Source of the DNA: Akkermansiaceae bacterium UBA4145
GTDB taxonomy: Bacteria > Verrucomicrobiota > Verrucomicrobiia > Verrucomicrobiales > Akkermansiaceae
DNA length: 6,102 nucleotides
Assembly: GCA_002380675.1 (NCBI GenBank)
Contig: DFWB01000376.1
Span: forward strand, 4,929 to 11,030
Direction: 5' to 3'
Shown here: in pieces, positions 1 to 6,102 of the stretch
Numbering within the stretch: the stretch's first letter is position 1
Layout of the letters: each line of letters opens with the position of its first letter
The notes under the pieces: generated by a model
Told to the model about the DNA's origin: nothing
Databases searched by the model: none
The model's input: the letters and a program-made list of their open reading frames with translations, nothing else
Made by a program: the position numbers and the translations under genes

Positions 1-2651
1 TCCGGGAAAGAGATGGGGCGGGAGAAGCGGCGCCCCCTGCCATCAGCAGGGTCGCTCCCATCAAGAGTGTAGAAAATCGTGCCGGACTCTCCGGTGTTAT
101 TCGAGATAGTAAGGTAAAACCGTCCGCTCACAGGCCCTCCCGGATGACTGAATGTCGGAGGTCTGAAAAACTGCGAATCAATCCAACTGGTTCGGGCGGA
201 AAGGTAGTTGCGCATTCCTGTCAATTCGGTTGACCATTCCAGGGCGGTCGTTCCCTGCTGGACAGCCATCTCGGAGGTGAACTCACGAGCTTGCTCGTTG
301 ACGAGTTCGATCAGATTTGAGGTGGAGAATGGGCCGCGACGTAGTTCATACCATCGGTCAATATATTCCCGGAGAAAGCTGGGATCTTCAAAGAGGCGGG
401 GATACCAGAGGCGGTCATCCTGGTAGAACAAATCCCCGGTAGCTTCCGTCCAGTAGGCCCCCAGATTATAATCCCAGATCGGACCAATCCTGAGCTTGCG
501 ATCTCGGGAAGAGACCCATGGGAACAGGCTCAGGGCCATGCTGTCCCCGTGTTTCGCAAGAACATTCAGATGAAAGTAGTCGATGAAATCTCTTGTGTCG
601 AGGTGGCGTCGATAGCCCTCCTCCGGATCAAGCCACCGAGTGTCGTCGTATAAAGTGTCCTCGAATTCCCTGAACCATGTTTCGATAGTAGTACGCTGGG
701 CCGTATTGATCCGATAGCCGTTGGGGTTCTCGAAGTTGAGAAATCCATTGTATTGGCTTGGGATATCATCGTCATTCTCGTTGTTGAGCTGGTTAGGAGA
801 GGTCTGCAAGATGCGATCAGGTCCAGCAGTGTGGAAAAACTGAGGTCTCATCGCTCCGTTCTCTGCCGGAAACCCTCCAATGGGAATAGGGTCCATACGA
901 TTGATGCTCAGGAGCCATCCACCTGTGCTTCCATCCTCGGAGAGGGGCTCAAAATCGATTCGATCCGCATCCCGGGTGACCTTTTCGGCGAAAGCGTAGA
1001 CACCTATACGGTCTTCGGGAGTAAGGTCCCCTCCATCTTGATTAATAAAGGTGTCTACTAGTCGATATCGTGTTCCGTAGCGCCCGGTAAGCCGGGAGAG
1101 CTCCCAGGAGAAGGTATTGGCAATGAGCTGGCGGTCATACAGAGGGTGGGGATAATACATGATCCAGTCAGATTCTCCCGGGAGCCCGAGAGGAGTCGTA
1201 TTCTTGTCTGAATTGTATTCGTCCCAGGTTTCCAATGAGTATGGCTTTGGATTCCAAGTTGAGGAAAATGAGCCGCGGACTCTTATGCCGATTCTCTCGG
1301 TGAGGTCGTGAATTCCTGTGATCGATGCCGTGCCTGATTCCGGATCAATATCGATTAGATGGAGGCAGGCGGGTTGGCGAGGTAGTTGCTGAAGACCAGC
1401 AGAAGTCTGGGTATCGAATGACCATCCCCGATTGGGAATTTCGCCGCCCCCAAAGTTCTCAATAATCGCAATTGGAAGGGAAGAAGTGTAGTTTTCCAGT
1501 CCTCCTGACAGCCGCACGTAGCTTTTCGTTTGTGGTTTCGAGACAGTTCCACCCCAGATCACGCTTGCGCGTATCGGTGTTGAAGAACTCACCTGAACGG
1601 GTCCAGTGTAGGGAGTTCCGTTCTCCGAAGTCGGCAGGGAGCCGTCGGTTGTGTAGACAATCACTCCCGGGTCTTCACTGCTCATGGTCACCTCGAAAGG
1701 GTCGACAAAGGTGCCTTCCCTCGGAATCAGATCTGGTTGGGATGGCTGGCTTGGAATGCAGTTGTAGGCGCCGATCAGACTGACCGAGACGGTCGGGCGA
1801 AGCGGGTCGTTGGTCGACAGTTCAAGACTGGAGAGGTGGCACCCTTCTATCGTGGGTAATGTAATCGCAAGGCTGCCGACTTGTCCGGGGGGGATTTCAA
1901 GGGAGCTGCCGCCAATCTCAAAGGGAGGTGCAGACAGGGGGCTCTCAATAATAAGGGGTTGGCTCCCGGTGTTCTCGATCTCAAGACTGCGCTCGGGTAT
2001 CGGTGCTCCGGCAGGGGTATTTCCAAAGTCTACCAGAGGCCGAAGAAAAATCGTTGGGTCCGGCCCGGCTGGAGGTTCTGCAAGGAATTTGATTTCGCCG
2101 AGGCCAACCCGCTCTCCACCAATACCCTGAGACGAGTAGTGATTGTCGGTAATTGTGACTCTGACCGCATTCGCTTGGAATCTACGGCTCAGCGGAATGG
2201 CTTCACTTTCCTGAGCGGTCTGTTGGTGAATGATCTCTTCAAGACCCGACCAGGTTGCGCCGCCGTCGGAAGAAAACTCGAGCGTGAAGGCGCTGGCTTC
2301 GGAGTTGTTGGGCGAAGTGTAATAGAATCCCCAGACGACGAGGTGGGTAATCTGATATAGATCAGGGAGAGTAAAGGTGAGAACGGGGTCAGGAGTGCGT
2401 CCGGCGAAATAATCACGAACTCCGCGAGGAGCAGCGGTAGCCCATGACCGGGAGGGACTGGCTGAGTCGTGTTGGGCGGCCCGGTAAGTCTCGAGGGTAG
2501 GGATTGGTGACAGGCCACTATTGTCAATGAGGTTGGTCGCAGGGAATAGATCCGTTGCAGAGGAATCAGAAGTGACGGCCAAAGGAGTGATGAGAAATTG
2601 CTCGGCTCCTCTCACGACATCCGCGGTAAGAATAATCCACAGGGAGGCCAT
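1..2651 (-). CDS. Modular exported CotH kinase-family protein, C-terminus beyond the left window edge
   Basis: Reverse-strand translation stays open for 883 codons from the ATG at 2651 to base 3, so the stop lies outside the window. Visible order: hydrophobic leader (about residues 1-16, WIILTADVV then RGA); discoidin (F5/8 C)-like beta domain (about 30-187, with FTLEFSSDGGATW and AVRVTITD); HYDIN/ASPM-type Ig domain (about 193-295, DFGNTPAG, ENTGSQPL, ELSTNDP); chitobiase-type domain (about 305-378, VIVYTTDGSLPTS); CotH-like domain (about 387-800); second chitobiase-type domain from about 829 (IFYTLDGSDP), cut by the edge. CotH hallmarks are RVRGSFSSTW with NPKPYS (K469), GVYAFAEKV (E556), AKHGDS (D703) and GPIWDYNLG (W726-N729). 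CotH proteins of Bacillus spores are atypical protein kinases; large modular relatives in planctomycetes and verrucomicrobia have no settled substrate. The start is uncertain: GTG 2654, TTG 2657 or GTG 2750 are in frame, and the longer forms give the leader a basic n-region. Family assignment is firm; kinase activity is inferred. Confidence 0.9.
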   Translation of the reverse strand, partial: MASLWIILTADVVRGAEQFLITPLAVTSDSSATDLFPATNLIDNSGLSPIPTLETYRAAQHDSASPSRSWATAAPRGVRDYFAGRTPDPVLTFTLPDLYQITHLVVWGFYYTSPNNSEASAFTLEFSSDGGATWSGLEEIIHQQTAQESEAIPLSRRFQANAVRVTITDNHYSSQGIGGERVGLGEIKFLAEPPAGPDPTIFLRPLVDFGNTPAGAPIPERSLEIENTGSQPLIIESPLSAPPFEIGGSSLEIPPGQVGSLAITLPTIEGCHLSSLELSTNDPLRPTVSVSLIGAYNCIPSQPSQPDLIPREGTFVDPFEVTMSSEDPGVIVYTTDGSLPTSENGTPYTGPVQVSSSTPIRASVIWGGTVSKPQTKSYVRLSGGLENYTSSLPIAIIENFGGGEIPNRGWSFDTQTSAGLQQLPRQPACLHLIDIDPESGTASITGIHDLTERIGIRVRGSFSSTWNPKPYSLETWDEYNSDKNTTPLGLPGESDWIMYYPHPLYDRQLIANTFSWELSRLTGRYGTRYRLVDTFINQDGGDLTPEDRIGVYAFAEKVTRDADRIDFEPLSEDGSTGGWLLSINRMDPIPIGGFPAENGAMRPQFFHTAGPDRILQTSPNQLNNENDDDIPSQYNGFLNFENPNGYRINTAQRTTIETWFREFEDTLYDDTRWLDPEEGYRRHLDTRDFIDYFHLNVLAKHGDSMALSLFPWVSSRDRKLRIGPIWDYNLGAYWTEATGDLFYQDDRLWYPRLFEDPSFLREYIDRWYELRRGPFSTSNLIELVNEQAREFTSEMAVQQGTTALEWSTELTGMRNYLSARTSWIDSQFFRPPTFSHPGGPVSGRFYLTISNNTGESGTIFYTLDGSDPADGRGRRFSRPISFP

Positions 2652-2864
2652 CACCAAGGCGGAGACTCGGGTTGCACCTCGGGAAAATGCAGAGCACTGG
2701 TGAGCCGCGACTGAACCGATCCTTTTCGAAAGCAGGCGAAATAAAACCACTTAGCAGTTCGAGTCTAGGCCTTGCGGTGATCCGGGCAAGGTGGAAACCT
2801 TCGCTCCTGACCCGGTTGGCGTGAGCAATTGCCTAACTTCCGATGGCCACTAGGCTCAAAAGGG
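2652..2864. other. Intergenic region between the sulfatase and CotH-type genes
   Basis: About 213 bases, much longer than the 53-base gap before the sulfatase. The half nearest the CotH-type gene is in frame with it from a TAA just upstream of GTG 2750, so part may encode a longer leader peptide. The rest holds the nested stem-loop and the end of the weak hairpin. A minus-strand TTGCCC and TAGACT pair spaced 16 bases apart just upstream of GTG 2750 is a poor promoter match. Confidence 0.4.
2782..2815. other. Nested stem-loop between the sulfatase and CotH-type genes
   Basis: An inner perfect stem AAGGT (2788-2792) / ACCTT (2797-2801) closes a four-base loop. An outer stem CCGGG (2782-2786) / CCCGG (2811-2815) encloses it, with one unpaired base on one side and nine on the other. 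It could be a leader structure of the CotH-type gene (minus strand) or a 3'-end structure of the sulfatase transcript. On the minus strand GGGTCAGG slightly resembles the SRP RNA core, but the AGCAGCC side is missing. I recognise no known riboswitch. Confidence 0.3.
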
Positions 2865-2879
2865 TTAATTCGAACCTTT
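2858..2879 (-). terminator. Weak terminator-like hairpin at the sulfatase stop codon
   Basis: On the minus strand AAAGGTT and AACCCTTT can pair (one bulged C) around a CGAATT loop, followed by T residues (TTTTG). The TAA stop of the sulfatase lies inside the structure. The stem is only about seven pairs and AT-rich at its base, so if it terminates at all it would do so inefficiently. It may attenuate read-through into the CotH-type gene. Confidence 0.25.
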
Positions 2880-4271
2880 ATTGTGCTCGAACTTTGGATT
2901 CTTTTTGCGCGGCACCACGGCCTGGGTCTTACTGCGCCACGATTTCATCAAGCGGTGAAGTTCGTCGCGGACCTGTGGTTTTTCAGCGGACCTGTTTTGT
3001 TTTTCAGAGGGATCTTCCCGGAGGTTGTAGAGCTCCAGGGCCCCGTCCTCAAAATATTCAATCAATTTCCATTCCCCATGCCTGACAACCCCGCATGGAG
3101 TGGTTCGAAAGTGTTCAAAGGGTGAGCCAAGATCCTTGCCGTATCCCTGGAGGTAGGCTGGGAAATGCCAGAACAGGGAGCGTTCGGGAATGGGGTTTCC
3201 CTGAAAGAGCGGACTTAGATCAACTCCATCCAATTTCTCCGGGGCTTTCGCTTTGCCCAGAGCCGCAAAGGTTGGCAGGAGGTCAATCTGGTGAATTGGT
3301 GTTGCGAGGCGGGTGGAGGCCTTGATCTTACCCGGCCAGCGCACGAGAAATGGTTCGCGGATGCCGCCCTCATAGAACATGCCCTTGGACCCGCGAAGGG
3401 GTCTGGCATTAGAGACTCCTCCATGTGGGCCGTTATCGGAGGTAAAGACCACAAGGGTGTTGCTGGCAAGTTTGAGTTCATCCAGAAGATCGAGGATCTG
3501 CCCAACCGCGAGGTCCATCGCTTCGACCATTGCGGCGTATTTGGCGTTGCGGTGGTGGGTGCCCGATTTTCCGTTGTACTTGGCGGTGAGATCTGCGCGG
3601 GCCTGGATTGGCGTGTGCACGGAGTAAAAGGGGAAGTAGACAAAGAAGCGCTCATTTTTCTCCTCGGCATTACGAATCCAGTGGCAGAGGTCAGTAGCAA
3701 GGCGAGCGGGAAGGTGTTCTCCCTTGGGTCCATCCTTCAGCTTGGGATTACGATAGGGGGAAAAGTAGGATTTTGGGGCTCCCCATTTGAGGCCTCCGAA
3801 GTTGGTATCAAAGCCATACGGGATGGGATCATCGGAAAGATGCCACTTTCCGGCTACTGCGGTACGGTAGCCGGCGTTTTTGAGAATTTGCGCCATTGTT
3901 GGCAAGGTTCTCGTTAAAACCGTTTTATTGGTAGTCGGGATAAGGCGCCGGTGAGCGGCTTTCCCGCGGTCTGAATTGCCAACCGTGAAAACTCCATGTC
4001 TCGGAGTGTAGAGGCCGGTCATGAGCGAGGCTCGGGAGGGCGCGCAATTGGCTGCAGCCGCATAGGCGTTTGTGAACGTCATGCCCTCTTTGGCAAGGCG
4101 GTCGATATTGGGTGTACGATAATAATCTGATCCTTGGCAGGAAAGATCGGTGTACCCGAGATCGTCGGCATAAAGCAGGATGATATTGGGAGGGGAGCTC
4201 TCCCCGTATAAAGTTGGTAGAGAGAGAGGGAGAAAGGCGAAGAGAAGGGCAGGGATGGAGGATCTGGACAT
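2865..4271 (-). CDS. Secreted formylglycine-dependent sulfatase (type I, S1 family)
   Basis: This 468-residue protein should hydrolyse sulfate esters, probably on glycans, outside the cytoplasm. It opens with a signal peptide (about residues 1-23, SIPALLFAFLPLSLPTLYG). The alkaline phosphatase-like sulfatase fold follows directly: IILLYADDLGYTD with metal-binding D36 and D37; NCAPSRASLMTG with C76 as the cysteine oxidised to formylglycine (C-x-P-S-R form); GKWHL with K142 and H144; YSVHTP with H219; FTSDNG with D279 and N280; and RGSKG with K296. All the usual catalytic and calcium positions are therefore present. The length is typical, and the C-terminal subdomain (WKLIEYFEDG, LYNLREDPSEKQN) is complete, followed by a short basic tail. 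The stretch around GLKWGAPKS and PKLKDGPKGEHL recalls family S1_16, but this is memory, not a search. No strong Shine-Dalgarno precedes the ATG. It lies 53 bases after the phosphoesterase gene, so co-transcription is likely. A formylglycine-generating enzyme must be supplied from elsewhere. The substrate is unknown. Confidence 0.96.
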   Translation of the reverse strand: MSRSSIPALLFAFLPLSLPTLYGESSPPNIILLYADDLGYTDLSCQGSDYYRTPNIDRLAKEGMTFTNAYAAAANCAPSRASLMTGLYTPRHGVFTVGNSDRGKAAHRRLIPTTNKTVLTRTLPTMAQILKNAGYRTAVAGKWHLSDDPIPYGFDTNFGGLKWGAPKSYFSPYRNPKLKDGPKGEHLPARLATDLCHWIRNAEEKNERFFVYFPFYSVHTPIQARADLTAKYNGKSGTHHRNAKYAAMVEAMDLAVGQILDLLDELKLASNTLVVFTSDNGPHGGVSNARPLRGSKGMFYEGGIREPFLVRWPGKIKASTRLATPIHQIDLLPTFAALGKAKAPEKLDGVDLSPLFQGNPIPERSLFWHFPAYLQGYGKDLGSPFEHFRTTPCGVVRHGEWKLIEYFEDGALELYNLREDPSEKQNRSAEKPQVRDELHRLMKSWRSKTQAVVPRKKNPKFEHNKGSN

Positions 4272-4324
4272 GGTTCTCGGTGCTTGGTTCTGATGATCTG
4301 TGGGTGATTGTGAAAGAGCAAAAT

Positions 4325-5908
4325 TTACTCGATCCGGATAATGTGTGAGGCATCATAAGTTCGACCGTACATGTCCTCGGTCTGGACCCAGAGCCGGTGA
4401 ACACCTTGGAGATCCTTGAGCGGGAGACTCGCCTTCCAGAGATGGTGTGACGGCACGGCGCCGGGCAGGGTGATACCTTCCAGTTTGTCGCGACGGCTAT
4501 CCTCCCGCTTCTTCAGGGCAAGAAAGTCCGGGTCAGGTTCCACGCTTTTGAGAAGGGTGACCCATTGGCCGTTCTTCCCAAGGCGCATCCGAACCTTGGA
4601 GTGGCGGGAGCCGTTGAAGACATTGACGTAGACAGTGACCTTTTCAGTTCCTCTCTTGACCACTGAGGGGGCTTCGATGCGGAGTTGGTAATCAGCCGGA
4701 CGCCGACTGGCCTTGAAATCGACCACTGCCTGATTTCCGTCAAAGGTGATGGTAGAGTAGCCGCGGGGGGCTCCATCCCTTCCCAGGGAGTGAGGAATGC
4801 CGAGTTCGTCCGGTTCTCCCCGCCACCAGCTTCCGCAGACTGTGACGTTGACGACATGGTGGTGTGGCTTCTTTCCCTTCCAGCCGTCCTTCTCGTCGAG
4901 GAACATGTGGGCGTGCCAGTGGGTGTGGCCCGAGATGGACATGGTGTAGGGGCGTTTTTCAATCAGGCGGAACAGGCGGTTGCGTTCCGGGCTGGGAGAG
5001 AGGGGTGACTCCGAGGTCTTGAGCGGAATGTGCATCATCAGCATGAGCAGTTCGTTTTCCGGAAGATGGGGGAGCAGGTTCTCGAGAAAGGTCAATTGCT
5101 CCTCGCCCAGTTCTCCCGTATAGCCACCAGTTCCACCCGATTTCTTTGAACCACCCCACATCACGTTATCCAGGACAACGAAATTTACCGGCCCCCAAGT
5201 AAAGGCGTGGTAGGGAGGTCCATAGACTCGCTCAAAGGTTTCGTCCGAGGTCCTGTCATCAGGAGCATCAAAATTGAGGTCGTGGTTACCAATGACGTTC
5301 CACCATGGCACGCCTACGAGCGCTACAATGCTGTTGTGTGTTTCAAACAGAGAGAGATCATCAAAGAGAATATCTCCAAGAGTCACCCCGAACTCGGCAT
5401 CCGTTCCGATCAGTTCCTGAATGGTATCGCGCGCCATGAAGTCGAGTTCCTTGGTATTGCGTGACTGGGTATCGCCGAAGAAGTGGGCCTTGAACTTGAA
5501 GGGTTCGTCCTGACGGGTCAGGGGAAAGTCAATCGAGGGGGGTAGGGGGCCGGTTGGCTTTACGCCGGGAAACTTGCTTTGTGGTGAGCCCTGGGGTTTG
5601 TGCAGGTAGTAAAAACGGGGAAGTTGTTGGTCGCTGACAGGCGGCATCCAGCCTCGTGGCTTGATGACGAAAAAGATGCAGTCGTCGCGGACGGGCAGTG
5701 TCCAGCGCCCCATCAGGTCAGTGGGAACTACCTCCCGCTGATTGGAAACAAGGACGTTGGGCAGGCCCGGTTCTCCTGCATCTCGTTTTCCATTACGATT
5801 GCGGTCGTCATAAACGAATCCACTCGCATTTGGGGTGTCCCGGGCCGAGGTCGGGAGGGAGAGAAGGATGAGGGCAAGAGAGAAGAGAAATAGCTGAGGA
5901 TGTTTCAT
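4325..5908 (-). CDS. Secreted calcineurin-like metallophosphoesterase with MetallophosN/C-type flanking domains
   Basis: The 527-residue product is a predicted exported phosphoesterase. A signal peptide (about residues 1-22, LFLFSLALILLSLPTSA) leads into a small beta domain (about 28-130). Its first part, FVYDDRNRNGKRDAGEPG, resembles SdrD_B/EF-hand-like calcium loops (D35, N37, N39, D43, E46). The catalytic calcineurin-like core spans about 138-345 and shows the five expected blocks: FFGDTQ (D146), LGDILFDD (D179), IGNHD (N208, H209), MMHIP (H293) and SGHTHWH (H328, H330). These residues bind the two-metal centre in this superfamily. A C-terminal domain (about 350-527, VNVTVCGSWWRGEPDE, then a beta-rich end RLWVQTEDMYGRTYD) matches the MetallophosC type known from Bacteroidetes and PVC bacteria. 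The ATG at 5908 is supported by the signal peptide, although no clear Shine-Dalgarno is seen. It is the first complete gene of the leftward group. The substrate cannot be read from sequence; pairing with a sulfatase suggests an extracellular phosphorylated polymer or phosphodiester. Confidence 0.94.
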   Translation of the reverse strand: MKHPQLFLFSLALILLSLPTSARDTPNASGFVYDDRNRNGKRDAGEPGLPNVLVSNQREVVPTDLMGRWTLPVRDDCIFFVIKPRGWMPPVSDQQLPRFYYLHKPQGSPQSKFPGVKPTGPLPPSIDFPLTRQDEPFKFKAHFFGDTQSRNTKELDFMARDTIQELIGTDAEFGVTLGDILFDDLSLFETHNSIVALVGVPWWNVIGNHDLNFDAPDDRTSDETFERVYGPPYHAFTWGPVNFVVLDNVMWGGSKKSGGTGGYTGELGEEQLTFLENLLPHLPENELLMLMMHIPLKTSESPLSPSPERNRLFRLIEKRPYTMSISGHTHWHAHMFLDEKDGWKGKKPHHHVVNVTVCGSWWRGEPDELGIPHSLGRDGAPRGYSTITFDGNQAVVDFKASRRPADYQLRIEAPSVVKRGTEKVTVYVNVFNGSRHSKVRMRLGKNGQWVTLLKSVEPDPDFLALKKREDSRRDKLEGITLPGAVPSHHLWKASLPLKDLQGVHRLWVQTEDMYGRTYDASHIIRIE

Positions 5909-6014
5909 ATTTGATCGTCAGGTGGGACGAGACAGCAGGAGCGAGGTCAGACCTGTTTGGAGGTCTGACCCGAGAGTGAATCAGGTCTGGTCATGGGCCA
6001 CAGGGAAAACTTCA
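5909..6014. other. Upstream region of the phosphoesterase gene
   Basis: About 100 bases separate the phosphoesterase ATG from the nearest candidate stop of an upstream gene. Besides the inverted repeat and the partial third copy of its arm, I see no convincing -35/-10 pair and no Shine-Dalgarno close to the ATG; the minus-strand leader reads GACGATCAAAT before ATG. Any promoter for the leftward genes would lie here or further right. Confidence 0.4.
5945..5970. terminator. Perfect 10-bp inverted repeat upstream of the phosphoesterase gene
   Basis: GGTCAGACCT (5945-5954) and AGGTCTGACC (5961-5970) are exact reverse complements separated by GTTTGG, giving a strong hairpin in either strand. It starts 36 bases upstream of the phosphoesterase ATG and lies just beyond the possible end of the gene entering from the right. 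No T-run follows on either strand, so a classical intrinsic terminator is not supported. A factor-dependent terminator, a 5'-leader hairpin or a dyad operator are all possible. A partial third copy, AGGTCTG, lies at 5983-5989. Confidence 0.45.
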
Positions 6015-6102
6015 TTATCTGCCGAAGAAATTGTGCTGAACCCGGGGATCTCCGGAGATGATGCCGGGCGCTGTCCGGGGTGTCTTCGCGGGTCGAGGCT
6101 TG
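6015..6102 (-). CDS. Possible C-terminal tail of a further leftward gene entering from the right edge
   Basis: Read on the minus strand, this edge is open in all three frames at the window boundary, so a gene could enter from the right. One frame gives 28 residues ending in GIISGDPRVQHNFFGR and a TAA at 6017-6015. A second frame stays open for 39 residues, ending in NEVFPVAHDQT with a TGA at 5983-5981, just before the inverted repeat at 5945-5970. Neither tail is recognisable, and the fragment is too short to choose between frames or to prove coding. The assignment rests mainly on the spacing to the hairpin and on dense same-strand gene order. Confidence 0.25.
   Translation of the reverse strand, partial: KPRPAKTPRTAPGIISGDPRVQHNFFGR

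Noticed and set aside
1881..2360. Plus-strand open frame of 159 codons and a neighbouring 106-codon frame
   Set aside because: Both are antisense to the continuous CotH-type gene and show no recognisable domain; the opposite strand gives coherent Ig and discoidin-like modules.
2189..2527. Minus-strand 112-codon frame
   Set aside because: It is out of frame within the N-terminal discoidin-like region of the CotH-type gene, and its composition (proline and serine rich) is typical of an off-frame reading.
2771..2820. Resemblance to bacterial SRP RNA (GGGTCAGG followed by GAAGG on the minus strand)
   Set aside because: The conserved opposite side of the internal loop (AGCAGCC) is absent and the pairing differs, so no SRP RNA is called.
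2865..2880. GGTTCGAATT resembling a tRNA T-arm
   Set aside because: It is the last codons and stop of the sulfatase; no acceptor, D or anticodon arms can be built around it.
3291..3917. Plus-strand open frame of 208 codons
   Set aside because: It lies wholly antisense to the sulfatase, whose catalytic motifs are intact in the other strand; the product has no signal of its own. Treated as a codon-bias shadow.
4186..4206. GGGGAG/CTCCCC inverted repeat
   Set aside because: It lies in the sulfatase signal-peptide coding region with only a two-base loop and is explained by codon content.
4316..4330. Near-palindrome over the phosphoesterase stop codon (GAGCAAAATTTACTC)
   Set aside because: It has a mismatch and an AT-rich core with almost no loop; too weak to call a terminator.
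3925..4404. Minus-strand 159-codon frame bridging the phosphoesterase-sulfatase junction
   Set aside because: It overlaps both real genes out of frame, has no export signal or known motif, and depends on no clear start.

Overview
The window carries three genes read leftward (minus strand), all predicted to be exported, and possibly the tail of a fourth entering from the right edge. The moderately high GC content, weak Shine-Dalgarno signals and the gene types (modular CotH-kinase protein with chitobiase-type beta modules, formylglycine sulfatase, calcineurin-like phosphoesterase with its own N- and C-terminal domains) suggest a member of the Planctomycetota-Verrucomicrobiota group. A marine or polysaccharide-degrading verrucomicrobial relative is my best guess. 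This is inference from gene content; the window holds no rRNA or other taxonomic marker.

Layout in transcription order (right to left). 5909-6102 is mostly non-coding. It may hold the last codons of an upstream gene, followed by a perfect 10-bp inverted repeat (5945-5970). 5908-4325 encodes a 527-residue secreted calcineurin-like metallophosphoesterase. After 53 bases, 4271-2865 encodes a 468-residue secreted type I sulfatase with an intact C-x-P-S-R formylglycine motif. After about 200 bases containing two possible RNA hairpins, a very long frame opens near 2651 (or 2750) and runs off the left edge without a stop. Its 883 visible codons encode a modular exported protein: discoidin-like domain, HYDIN/ASPM-type Ig domain, chitobiase-type domain, CotH kinase-like domain, then a second chitobiase-type domain cut by the window edge.

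Functionally, this looks like a surface or periplasmic set acting on phosphate and sulfate esters: a phosphoesterase, a sulfatase and a CotH-type putative secreted kinase. The first two genes are close enough to be co-transcribed. The third may be in the same unit or start from its own promoter. No mobile element, CRISPR array, tRNA or rRNA was seen. The most notable points are the unlisted giant CotH gene, the Asn in its WDxD-like motif, the EF-hand-like module on the phosphoesterase and the structured intergenic segments. I did not find convincing evidence for a wholly new system.
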